Below are positions 6,621-12,284 of a DNA stretch of 12,284 nt, piece by piece. The notes under the pieces were generated by a model. That model worked only from the letters and a program-made list of their open reading frames with translations. It did not search any database and was not told the origin of the DNA. The first letter of the stretch is position 1; the number at the start of each line of letters is the position of its first letter. A program made the translations under genes and the position numbers. Source of the stretch: Bacteroidota bacterium (lineage in GTDB: Bacteria; Bacteroidota; Bacteroidia; Bacteroidales; Prolixibacteraceae); NCBI GenBank assembly GCA_030706665.1, contig JAUZOB010000069.1, positions 1-12,284 on the forward strand. The letters run 5' to 3'.

Positions 6621-7571
6621 ATGATCAACAGACGAATTATCCGAATTAAGGCTTTACAGATTTTGTATGCATTTTATAATTCTCCGGATAAATCTTTAAA
6701 AAACTCTGAGAAAGAGCTCTTTTTTAGTATCCAGAAGACATATGATCTCTATCATCTCATGTTAAATCTGGTTGTTGAAATTCAAAATTATGCACAGAAA
6801 CGGATTGATGCAGGGAAGCAAAAGTTTATACCCACTCCCGAAGATTTAAACCCCAATACTCGATTCGCAGATAATAAGCTGATCCATTTAATACGCGAAA
6901 ATACGCGATTAGAAACTTACCTTACCAATAATAAATTAAGCTGGAATAATTATCCGGAGCTTATAAAGAAGCTTTACAACGAGATGAAACAGTCTCCGGC
7001 ATATGAAGAATATATGTCCCTTCCGGAATGTTCTTTTACCGAAGATCGCAAATTTATTGACAAGCTCTTTATCCGTATTATTCTGGAGTGTGAAGATCTC
7101 TACCATGTACTCGAAGAACAGAGTATTTACTGGAACGATGATACCGAATTTGTTGTCAGCATGATCATCAAAACACTTAAGAAATTCAAGGAAGACAGCA
7201 TCCCTGCTTCTGCACTTCCTCCTATGTTTAAAGACGATGAAGATTACGATTTTGCACGCGATCTTTTCCGCAAGGTGATTTTGAATCATGACCAGAATAA
7301 AGAAATAATTGAAAAGCACCTCAGCAACTGGGATATTGAAAGAGTTGCTTATATGGATACCCTCTTAATGGAACTTGCAATTACTGAATTTACAGAATTT
7401 GTATCGATCCCGACTAAAGTTTCATTAAATGAATACATCGAATTATCAAAATATTACAGTACAGAGCGAAGCAGCACTTTTATCAATGGTATTCTGGATC
7501 GTATCTTAAAAGATTTAAAAGATAACCATCTGATTCAAAAAGCAGGAAGAGGTTTATTGGGAGAAGAATAG
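6621..7571 (+). CDS. nusB: Transcription antitermination factor NusB (long Bacteroidota form)
   Basis: This is a 316-residue protein, roughly twice the size of E. coli NusB (139 residues). It begins with the NusB-like RIKALQILYAFYN helix at residues 8-20, and the rest of the recognisable NusB fold is C-terminal. There DIERVAYMDTLLMELAITEF (238-257) and IPTKVSLNEYIELSKYYSTE (263-282), followed by STFINGILD (285-293), match the conserved family helices. Residues about 25-205 form a long, charged, helix-rich insertion without a recognisable motif. This size is normal for the phylum as far as I know. NusB binds boxA RNA with NusE (ribosomal protein S10) and supports rRNA antitermination. It opens a probable operon with the DUF1573 lipoprotein 3 nt downstream and yajC. 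Confidence 0.92.
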   Translation: MINRRIIRIKALQILYAFYNSPDKSLKNSEKELFFSIQKTYDLYHLMLNLVVEIQNYAQKRIDAGKQKFIPTPEDLNPNTRFADNKLIHLIRENTRLETYLTNNKLSWNNYPELIKKLYNEMKQSPAYEEYMSLPECSFTEDRKFIDKLFIRIILECEDLYHVLEEQSIYWNDDTEFVVSMIIKTLKKFKEDSIPASALPPMFKDDEDYDFARDLFRKVILNHDQNKEIIEKHLSNWDIERVAYMDTLLMELAITEFTEFVSIPTKVSLNEYIELSKYYSTERSSTFINGILDRILKDLKDNHLIQKAGRGLLGEE

Positions 7572-7574
7572 AAA

Positions 7575-8006
7575 ATGAAAAGATCGATTATTCTCAGTAT
7601 AACGATTATTTCAGCGCTTCTGTGGTATGGATGTACTCATAATTCTTCATCTCATACTTCCGACCAGCAAAATGTAAAATCCATATATTCTAATCAGCCT
7701 CCGGCATTTGCATTTACCGAAGAAATGCATAATTTTGGAGATCTAAGGGAAGGCGATATCGTTACTTATACCTTTGTCTTTAAAAATAAAGGAGGCAAAG
7801 ATCTTATAATTAAAAGTGTCGATGTTGGTTGCAGTTGTACAAAGGCCAAATGGCCTCATGAAGCAATTCGACCGGGGCAGGAAGGAGAAATCGAGGTAAC
7901 ACTTGACACATCCGGAGAAGCAGGTAACCTTTGGAAAGTAGTATTCGTTAATGCCAATACAGTTGAACAACATAAAGAGCTATCGTTTACTGCAAATGTT
8001 TTTTAA
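7575..8006 (+). CDS. DUF1573 domain lipoprotein
   Basis: This 143-residue protein has a hydrophobic signal sequence (about residues 4-18) ending in LLWYGC, so Cys20 is a likely lipidation site. The lipobox is non-canonical, with Tyr at -2 and Trp at -3. The mature part is a DUF1573 Ig-like beta domain: FTEEMHNFGDLREGD (about 47-61), TFVFKNKGG (66-74), the hallmark VGCSCTKAKWP (84-94) and IRPGQEGEIEVTLDTSG (98-114). The two Cys in CSC (86, 88) are family-typical. DUF1573 proteins are abundant in Bacteroidota envelopes, but a biochemical role is not established. It sits 3 nt after nusB and 23 nt before yajC, an arrangement I recognise from other Bacteroidota genomes, suggesting co-expression. 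Confidence 0.88.
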   Translation: MKRSIILSITIISALLWYGCTHNSSSHTSDQQNVKSIYSNQPPAFAFTEEMHNFGDLREGDIVTYTFVFKNKGGKDLIIKSVDVGCSCTKAKWPHEAIRPGQEGEIEVTLDTSGEAGNLWKVVFVNANTVEQHKELSFTANVF

Positions 8007-8029
8007 AACTAAATCTTAAAAAAGAGTAT

Positions 8030-8359
8030 ATGGTTTACAATTCAATTCTTCTACAGGCCGGTCAAGCTGGTCAAGTCGGACCTCAGTATCAATTTTGGCT
8101 GATGATCCTGGTAATGATGGTTATTTTCTGGTTTTTCATGATCAGACCACAGGCAAAGAAACAAAAGGAATTAAAGAAATTCCGCGAAGGCCTTAAAAAA
8201 GGGGATAAAATTGTTACTATCGGTGGAATTTACGGTAAAATTGTTGAAGTAAAAGATACTACCGCATTAATCCAAATCGATGATAACGTTAAAATTAAAG
8301 TTGATAAAGCAAGTCTTGTAAAAGACTTTTCCGATAGCGATGCAATTGCTCAGAAATAA
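8030..8359 (+). CDS. yajC: Preprotein translocase subunit YajC
   Basis: This is a 109-residue protein of typical YajC length. A Gln/Gly-rich N-terminus (residues 9-20) precedes a single transmembrane helix (about 22-38, FWLMILVMMVIFWFFMI). Then come the family signature RPQAKKQKE (39-47), a basic helix, GDKIVTIGGIYGKI (58-71) and a small beta domain ending in VKIKVDKASLV. YajC associates with SecDF and the SecYEG holotranslocon in the inner membrane and assists protein export. It is last in the nusB unit and is closed one base after its stop by a strong terminator. Confidence 0.95.
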   Translation: MVYNSILLQAGQAGQVGPQYQFWLMILVMMVIFWFFMIRPQAKKQKELKKFREGLKKGDKIVTIGGIYGKIVEVKDTTALIQIDDNVKIKVDKASLVKDFSDSDAIAQK

Positions 8360-8360
8360 T

Positions 8361-8390
8361 AAAAAAGACTGGTTATAACCAGTCTTTTTT
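8361..8390 (+). terminator. Strong intrinsic terminator after yajC
   Basis: A perfect 30-bp palindrome spans 8361-8375 and 8376-8390, with core AGACTGGTTATAACCAGTCT and flanking A6 and T6 tracts, then GTTTTATATTTG. It starts one base after the yajC stop and ends 17 nt before the ybbR ATG. It should end the nusB transcript, and the A/T symmetry would also let it act leftward. Confidence 0.92.
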
Positions 8391-8394
8391 GTTT

Positions 8395-8402
8395 TATATT
8401 TG
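8395..8402 (+). promoter_or_regulatory. Candidate -7 box for ybbR, nearly leaderless
   Basis: TATATTTG matches TAnnTTTG and sits only 5 nt before the ybbR ATG (8408). With the usual start site a few bases after the box, the mRNA would begin at or next to the start codon. The -33 position falls inside the terminator stem and has no TTTG, which weakens the call. Confidence 0.4.
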
Positions 8403-8407
8403 GGTAT

Positions 8408-9412
8408 ATGAAAAACAGATTTACTGCCCGAATCAAAAATTATTTCAAGATTAAGAAAAACAGGATTGACAGAAAACTGTTAGTATACCTGATTTGCGTC
8501 CTCATTGCATCTGTCTTTTGGTTTCTAAATGCAATGAGTAAGGATTATAATGCAACTGTTACTCTTCCTGTTCGTTTTGTAAATCCGCCTCAGAATAAGA
8601 TTCTTGTCGGGAAGATGCCCGATAAATTAAATCTAAAAGTTAATGGATATGGATTTTCTCTTCTCCGTTATAAACTCAAACTATCCTTTTATCCGATCAC
8701 GTTTAATATTAGTGAACTAACCGGTAGTTCACAGAAAAATAGTGGTTCTTCGATTATAAAAATCAGAACTTCAAGTTTCCTTTCTCAGATTGGGGCACAG
8801 CTTAGCTCTGATATAAAACTGCAATCTATTGAGCCGGAAGATCTTTATTTCCGTTTTGAACCAGTTAAATATAAAAAGGTTCCAGTTGTCCCCTCTTGTA
8901 AAATTTCCTACGAAAAACAATATGAAGAATACGGGAAACCGGTTGTAAATCCTGCTTTTGTTCTGGTAAAAGGTCCCGCTTCGGTGATTGATTCATTAAA
9001 GTACCTCACAACCGAGCCCAAAGAGTTCAAGAAAGTCAACAGAAGTATTCAATTTGATGCAAAACTTAATTTGAGAGACAATCTATCCTGTGAATTAAAA
9101 AATGTCAATGTATATATCCCCGTTGAACAGGTTACAGAGACCCGACTTAACGTTCCGATTCAGATAAAAAATTTACCGGAGGGCTTTGACTTAAAGACAT
9201 TTCCTTCGCATATTTTGGTTACCTGCGTGGTTCCGCTAAGTCAGTTTCAAAAAGTAGATCCTGATGATTTTGCTGCAATGGTCGATTATAACATGATCGA
9301 ATTAAACAAAGACAGTAAAAAGCTGGCTGTTACGTTTGATCATGTACCGACTAATATTTCTAATTTTACCTTTAACCCGCATGAGGTGGAATATCTCATC
9401 GAAAAAAAATAA
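8408..9412 (+). CDS. YbbR-domain (CdaR-like) membrane-anchored protein
   Basis: This 334-residue protein has a basic N-terminus (residues 1-23), one transmembrane helix (about 24-42, LLVYLICVLIASVFWFLNAM) and an extracytoplasmic part made of YbbR-type beta repeats. Characteristic phrases are YNATVTLPVRFVNPP (47-61), a KLNLKVNGYGFSLL segment, KYKKVPVVPSC, the VLVKGPASVIDSLKYLTTEP segment and ETRLNVPIQIKNLPEGF. In Firmicutes the YbbR protein CdaR regulates the diadenylate cyclase CdaA. In Bacteroidota the role is not established and no cyclase is adjacent, so I give no symbol. There is no other plausible start, since the next Met is residue 43, after the membrane helix. It is followed 10 bp later by coaE, as in many Bacteroidota. 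Confidence 0.88.
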   Translation: MKNRFTARIKNYFKIKKNRIDRKLLVYLICVLIASVFWFLNAMSKDYNATVTLPVRFVNPPQNKILVGKMPDKLNLKVNGYGFSLLRYKLKLSFYPITFNISELTGSSQKNSGSSIIKIRTSSFLSQIGAQLSSDIKLQSIEPEDLYFRFEPVKYKKVPVVPSCKISYEKQYEEYGKPVVNPAFVLVKGPASVIDSLKYLTTEPKEFKKVNRSIQFDAKLNLRDNLSCELKNVNVYIPVEQVTETRLNVPIQIKNLPEGFDLKTFPSHILVTCVVPLSQFQKVDPDDFAAMVDYNMIELNKDSKKLAVTFDHVPTNISNFTFNPHEVEYLIEKK

Positions 9413-9422
9413 GACAAAGCTC

Positions 9423-10019
9423 ATGTTAAAAGTTGGAATTACAGGAGGTATAGGCAGTGGAAAATCGCTCGTAAGCGAAGTGTTTTCTCATCTTGGTGTG
9501 CCAATTTATTGTGCTGACCTTGAAGCCAAAAGGCTAATGAATGAAAGTCCGGTCATCAGACAGAAAATCATTGAAATCTTTGGAGAAGATATTTATACCT
9601 TCGAAGGACCAATTGACCGGAAGAAAATGGCTGATCTGGTCTTTAACTCTCCAAAACTATTAGAGCACCTGAATGCAATTGTTCATCCCGAAGTAAGGAA
9701 GGACTTTGAACAATGGGCTCTTCTTCAAAATTCAGCTTATGTAATTGAAGAGGCTGCAGTGCTCTTTGAAAGCGGCGGATACAAATATGTTGATTTGATC
9801 ATTACAGTTACTGCTCCATTGGAGTTAAGAATTAACCGGGTCATAAAGCGTGATATTTGCACCCGAGAACAAGTTCTGGCAAGGATGAACAATCAATGGG
9901 ATGATGAAGAAAAAGAAAAGCGATCGGACTTCTTGATCGTAAATGATAATGTAAAACTTCTTGTCCCACAAATTATAGAAATAGATAAAAAAATTCGATC
10001 TTATGGGAAAATTCGTTAA
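9423..10019 (+). CDS. coaE: Dephospho-CoA kinase
   Basis: This is a 198-residue P-loop kinase of normal CoaE length. It catalyses the last step of coenzyme A synthesis, the ATP-dependent 3'-phosphorylation of dephospho-CoA, in the cytoplasm. The Walker A motif is GGIGSGKS (residues 8-15). The substrate-side motif is IYCADLEAKRLMNE with its conserved Asp, followed by LNAIVHPEV and EEAAVLFESGGY. The lid/arginine region is LRINRVIKRD. The frame is open upstream to 9336, inside ybbR, but the conserved KVGITGGIGSGKS begins right after the Met at 9423, so that is the true start. It lies 10 bp after ybbR and overlaps the next gene by 17 nt, which implies one transcript and perhaps coupled translation. 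Confidence 0.95.
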   Translation: MLKVGITGGIGSGKSLVSEVFSHLGVPIYCADLEAKRLMNESPVIRQKIIEIFGEDIYTFEGPIDRKKMADLVFNSPKLLEHLNAIVHPEVRKDFEQWALLQNSAYVIEEAAVLFESGGYKYVDLIITVTAPLELRINRVIKRDICTREQVLARMNNQWDDEEKEKRSDFLIVNDNVKLLVPQIIEIDKKIRSYGKIR

Positions 10020-10725
10020 ATGGATTGCTGGTGGATTAGGTTGGGGCATTGGGGGTCCAATAGGTGGGATCATCGGATTTGCAATTGGTGCATTGCTCGA
10101 ACAACAAGAGATTTCCCCTACTACATATGGCGGAACTCAAACATCCTCAGGAAACTTCGTAATGAGTTTATTGGTACTTGTTGCTGCTGTAATGAAAGCA
10201 GACGGCAAAGTGATGCGCTCAGAACTTGAGTTTGTAAAGAACTACTTCCGCCAGTCTTTTGATGAAGAAACAGCACAAGAAGCCATTCGTATTCTTCGCG
10301 ACATCCTTCAACAAGACATCCAGATAACCGATGTCTGTTATCAAATCAAGCAAAATATGGATTATTCGTCCAGGCTGCAACTTCTTCACTTTTTATACGG
10401 GATTGCACAAGCTGACGGGGTAATTGATCCTGAAGAACAACGAGTAATTGATTTTATTGCATTTAATTTAGGAATTCATCAACCTGATATAGATTCTATC
10501 CGTTCGATGTTTGTTGTTTCGACAGATTGGGCATACAATGTTTTGGAAATTAGAGAGGATTCGACTCCTGAAGAAATTAAAAAAGCTTACCGAAAAATGG
10601 CATTGAAATATCATCCGGATAAGGTTATTCACTTAGGAGAGGATTTTCAAAATTCGGCTAAAGAGAAATTCCAAAAAGTAAGCGAAGCTTACGAAACAAT
10701 TAAAAAAGAAAAGAATTTCGTTTAG
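10003..10725 (+). CDS. TerB / J-domain (DjlA-like) co-chaperone
   Basis: This is a 240-residue protein with three parts. The N-terminus (about 7-33) is a Gly-rich hydrophobic stretch (AGGLGWGIGGPIGGIIGFAIGALL), a likely membrane anchor or glycine-zipper. Residues about 51-170 form a TerB-like all-helical domain with two copies of the acidic motif pattern (MKADGKVMRSE and AQADGVIDPEE). The C-terminus (about 175-236) is a J domain with the Hsp70-activating HPD motif at 204-206 (KYHPDKV), preceded by STPEEIKKAYRKMAL. The architecture matches DjlA, a membrane-anchored DnaK co-chaperone. The DnaK partner is inferred from the HPD motif. It overlaps coaE by 17 nt in another frame, and the conserved Gly-rich start supports the ATG at 10003. 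Confidence 0.9.
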   Translation: MGKFVKWIAGGLGWGIGGPIGGIIGFAIGALLEQQEISPTTYGGTQTSSGNFVMSLLVLVAAVMKADGKVMRSELEFVKNYFRQSFDEETAQEAIRILRDILQQDIQITDVCYQIKQNMDYSSRLQLLHFLYGIAQADGVIDPEEQRVIDFIAFNLGIHQPDIDSIRSMFVVSTDWAYNVLEIREDSTPEEIKKAYRKMALKYHPDKVIHLGEDFQNSAKEKFQKVSEAYETIKKEKNFV

Positions 10726-10731
10726 ATTATT

Positions 10732-10766
10732 GGGTATTCTCTATGCTTACAGCATAGAGAATATCC
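10732..10766 (+). terminator. Stem-loop after the J-domain gene, possible terminator without T tract
   Basis: A 15-bp stem pairs 10732-10746 (GGGTATTCTCTATGC) with 10752-10766 (GCATAGAGAATATCC), with one G-U pair and a TTACA loop. It starts 6 nt after the stop at 10725. GAAACAG follows instead of a T run, so it may protect the 3' end or end transcription inefficiently. Confidence 0.5.
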
Positions 10767-10805
10767 GAAACAGATAAAATATTTATCCTTAACGAATAAG
10801 GAAGA

Positions 10806-10985
10806 TCAAAATGAGAAGCTAGTAATCAAGCTAAGAGGATTCCTGTCAATTTCATAGGACATCCAAGTTTTGGGGATTCAAAACTCTTTTCTGTGTTCAA
10901 GTCTCAATCTTTTGTATTTAAATCCTACTCCGGTTAAAGCATTGAGCTCAACCTTTCGTGTATTATAGAAATATTTATTAAAATT
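10806..10985 (-). pseudogene. Possible decayed coding fragment (unrecognised)
   Basis: The minus strand from 10985 reads as a protein-like frame without a start codon. It includes TRKVELNALTGVGFKYKRLR and EHRKEF before a TGA at 10880-10878, then continues in the same frame as IPKTWMSYEIDRNPLSL to a second TGA at 10808-10806. It is basic and rather unlike random AT-rich translation. It may be a transposase or other gene remnant, or a dispersed intergenic repeat. I do not recognise the family. The plus strand also has a moderately open frame here, so the coding direction is not certain. Confidence 0.25.
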
Positions 10986-10987
10986 TT

Positions 10988-11031
10988 AGATTTGATTCTG
11001 TGACTCAGAATTAACATAGCAATTCAAATCT
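10988..11031. repeat. Nested inverted repeats
   Basis: AGATTTGA (10988-10995) pairs with TCAAATCT (11024-11031). Inside, TTCTG (10996-11000) pairs with CAGAA (11006-11010) around TGACT. It has no T tract. This could be a regulatory RNA or DNA structure upstream of the promoter at 11067, or chance. Confidence 0.35.
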
Positions 11032-11066
11032 TCTTTAATTCTTTAGGAATAACAAATTCATACAAT

Positions 11067-11100
11067 TTTGTCATCAACATTTCACACAAACTTATATTTG
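11067..11100 (+). promoter_or_regulatory. Two-element Bacteroidota promoter for the Omp85-like gene
   Basis: TTTG at 11067-11070 (-33 element) and TATATTTG at 11093-11100 (-7 element, TAnnTTTG) are separated by 22 bp, within the range known for the phylum. Transcription would start near 11105 and leave a leader of about 145 nt before the ATG at 11249. Confidence 0.5.
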
Positions 11101-11248
11101 ACCCAACAAACTCATATTCATACTTCTAACAGCCATATTTCACCAATACAAACTCTCCTTAATTTCAATATTGCTGGCGTATAATACAGAATAACCTCCA
11201 CTGCATGATTTTTTGTATAAATTAGCCCAAAATTCGATTTATATTAAA

Positions 11249-12284
11249 ATGAAAAATATATTACACATCATAGTTTGCTTCTTTGTTTTATTAATTACTA
11301 CAACCGAATTATTTGCTCAGGAAATTCTCGTAGAAAAAACAGATACATCCAAAGTGCAGGGCTCCAAAGTCGTTGCAATCCCTTTTTCGTTTTATCTAAA
11401 GACATTGGGAGTTTCAGCAGCCGTTGACATTGCCGCCCGCGGTCTATTACAGCAGCAATCTACTTCTACCCTTGTCGGACTGGTCAGTACAAACGGTTCT
11501 AAATATATCTATTGGGAAGCTGAAAATTTTCAAGTCCCAATGATAAAAAGATTATTTTTCAGTCCCAATATCAACATTGCGCACTATGGCTCTCTGGATG
11601 TCTATAATGGTTTGAATTTTAAATTTCCTACTGAAACTGCCGGGAATAATTACTCGGACAAAATGAATTATTACAGGATTCAAAGTAATAAGATAGAAGG
11701 AGAGTTTATATTCAGATTCTTACTTCCAGCCGGATACGGGAAAAATCATGTGCTCGATACTTTGTTCTTAAAAAATGGTCTCCCAATTAATAACGGAACT
11801 TCATTAGGCACATTGAATCCATTCACTTCGGGAAGAACTTTTATCGAATCCAGTCTTTTCTTTCAAAATCAAAATATGCAATTTCCAACACCAATTGGAA
11901 GTCGTAAATTAAGGACCTTCGGATATACGATAGGAATTTCAAATGAGAACGTCGATTTCAAAGACAATCCATCACGAGGGACAATTGAATACTTTAAACT
12001 ATGGAACGGATTAAGTGCTTTTAATTCCACGGCGACGTGGACTATGTACGAAGGAAGTTTCAGTGCCTTCGTTCCCGTAAAATCTGTTCAACTCAGGCAG
12101 CAAGTTTTAGCGTTTAATCTTTGGACACGTTATACGAATAGGTGGAATGATTATGAATTGGTAAATAATTATCCGGAATATGAACATCGCCCCTCCCCTT
12201 TCATGGGTGCATGCCTTGGAGGAAGGTTCCGTTTCAGAGGCTATCCGGAGGCTCGTTTTAATGATTGTGCTGCATGGCTTTATA
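11249..12284 (+). CDS. Omp85/BamA-type outer-membrane beta-barrel protein (surface antigen), truncated by window edge
   Basis: The frame is open from the ATG at 11249 to the window end (345 codons), so the C-terminus is missing. Residues 1-23 form a signal peptide (ILHIIVCFFVLLITTTELFA, cut before Gln24), giving a periplasmic/outer-membrane product. The mature part begins almost directly with barrel-like alternation (VVAIPFSFYLKTLG at about 41-54). It ends in view with FRGYPEARFND, where R330-G331-Y332 matches the (V/I)RG(F/Y) loop-6 motif of the Omp85 superfamily. No POTRA domains fit between the signal peptide and the barrel, so it resembles the short bacterial surface antigen (PF01103) proteins rather than BamA or TamA. 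The cargo or function is unknown. The start is supported by the signal peptide. Confidence 0.8.
   Translation, partial: MKNILHIIVCFFVLLITTTELFAQEILVEKTDTSKVQGSKVVAIPFSFYLKTLGVSAAVDIAARGLLQQQSTSTLVGLVSTNGSKYIYWEAENFQVPMIKRLFFSPNINIAHYGSLDVYNGLNFKFPTETAGNNYSDKMNYYRIQSNKIEGEFIFRFLLPAGYGKNHVLDTLFLKNGLPINNGTSLGTLNPFTSGRTFIESSLFFQNQNMQFPTPIGSRKLRTFGYTIGISNENVDFKDNPSRGTIEYFKLWNGLSAFNSTATWTMYEGSFSAFVPVKSVQLRQQVLAFNLWTRYTNRWNDYELVNNYPEYEHRPSPFMGACLGGRFRFRGYPEARFNDCAAWLY

Larger units (their letters stand above)
10726..11248. other. Intergenic region before the Omp85-like gene
   Basis: This is about 520 bases with no intact gene. It contains a stem-loop directly after the J-domain gene (10732-10766), an imperfect hairpin GGATTCCT/AGGACATCC (10837-10864, one bulged base), a possible decayed coding fragment on the minus strand (10806-10985), a nested hairpin (10988-11031) and a two-element promoter (11067-11100). 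No tRNA or riboswitch was recognised. Confidence 0.55.

Noticed and set aside
6936..7319. Minus-strand open frame of 127 codons.
   Set aside because: It is the shadow of nusB. No domain or plausible promoter was seen.
9336..9422. N-terminal 29-residue extension of dephospho-CoA kinase.
   Set aside because: It would overlap ybbR in another frame, and the conserved enzyme starts at the Met at 9423, directly before the P-loop strand.

Overview
The window reads as a chromosomal segment of a Bacteroidota bacterium, most likely of the Bacteroidales or a close order. The order is inference. The phylum rests on several things seen together: TAnnTTTG-type -7 boxes with little Shine-Dalgarno signal, MBG-domain surface-protein repeats, a long NusB of about 316 residues, the tight run nusB - DUF1573 lipoprotein - yajC - ybbR - coaE, and AT-rich DNA. 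Most of the content is housekeeping. No CRISPR array, tRNA, rRNA, intact insertion sequence or phage module is visible.

Layout. Positions 1-915 (minus) hold the N-terminal 305 codons of a large MBG-repeat surface or secreted protein that runs off the left edge. It is preceded (916-1596) by a long non-coding stretch with a 21-bp-phased tandem repeat and a terminator. At 1597-2511 (minus) lies a ketopantoate reductase family gene. A 640-bp divergent intergenic region follows, with a compound hairpin and a perfect 51-bp palindrome. At 3152-4630 (plus) is a carotenoid desaturase closest to CrtD, with no other carotenoid genes in view. It is followed by a threonine aldolase (4790-5815) and a rhomboid-type intramembrane protease (5827-6537), which probably share a transcript.

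From 6621 a housekeeping run starts at its own TAnnTTTG box: nusB, a DUF1573 lipoprotein and yajC (3- and 23-nt gaps), closed by a strong intrinsic terminator at 8361-8390. A second TAnnTTTG box directly after the terminator would start ybbR with almost no leader. ybbR (8408-9412), coaE (9423-10019) and a TerB/J-domain co-chaperone (10003-10725) then form a tight or overlapping unit. These genes serve transcription antitermination, protein export and envelope biogenesis, coenzyme A synthesis and chaperone function. The co-clustering is a recognisable Bacteroidota pattern rather than a new pathway.

Positions 10726-11248 are non-coding, with hairpins, a possible decayed coding fragment and a good two-element promoter. 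At 11249 an Omp85/BamA-type beta-barrel protein without POTRA domains starts and runs off the right edge. The least explained material is in the three long intergenic regions: the 21-bp repeats, the 51-bp palindrome and the 10.8-11.0 kb stretch.
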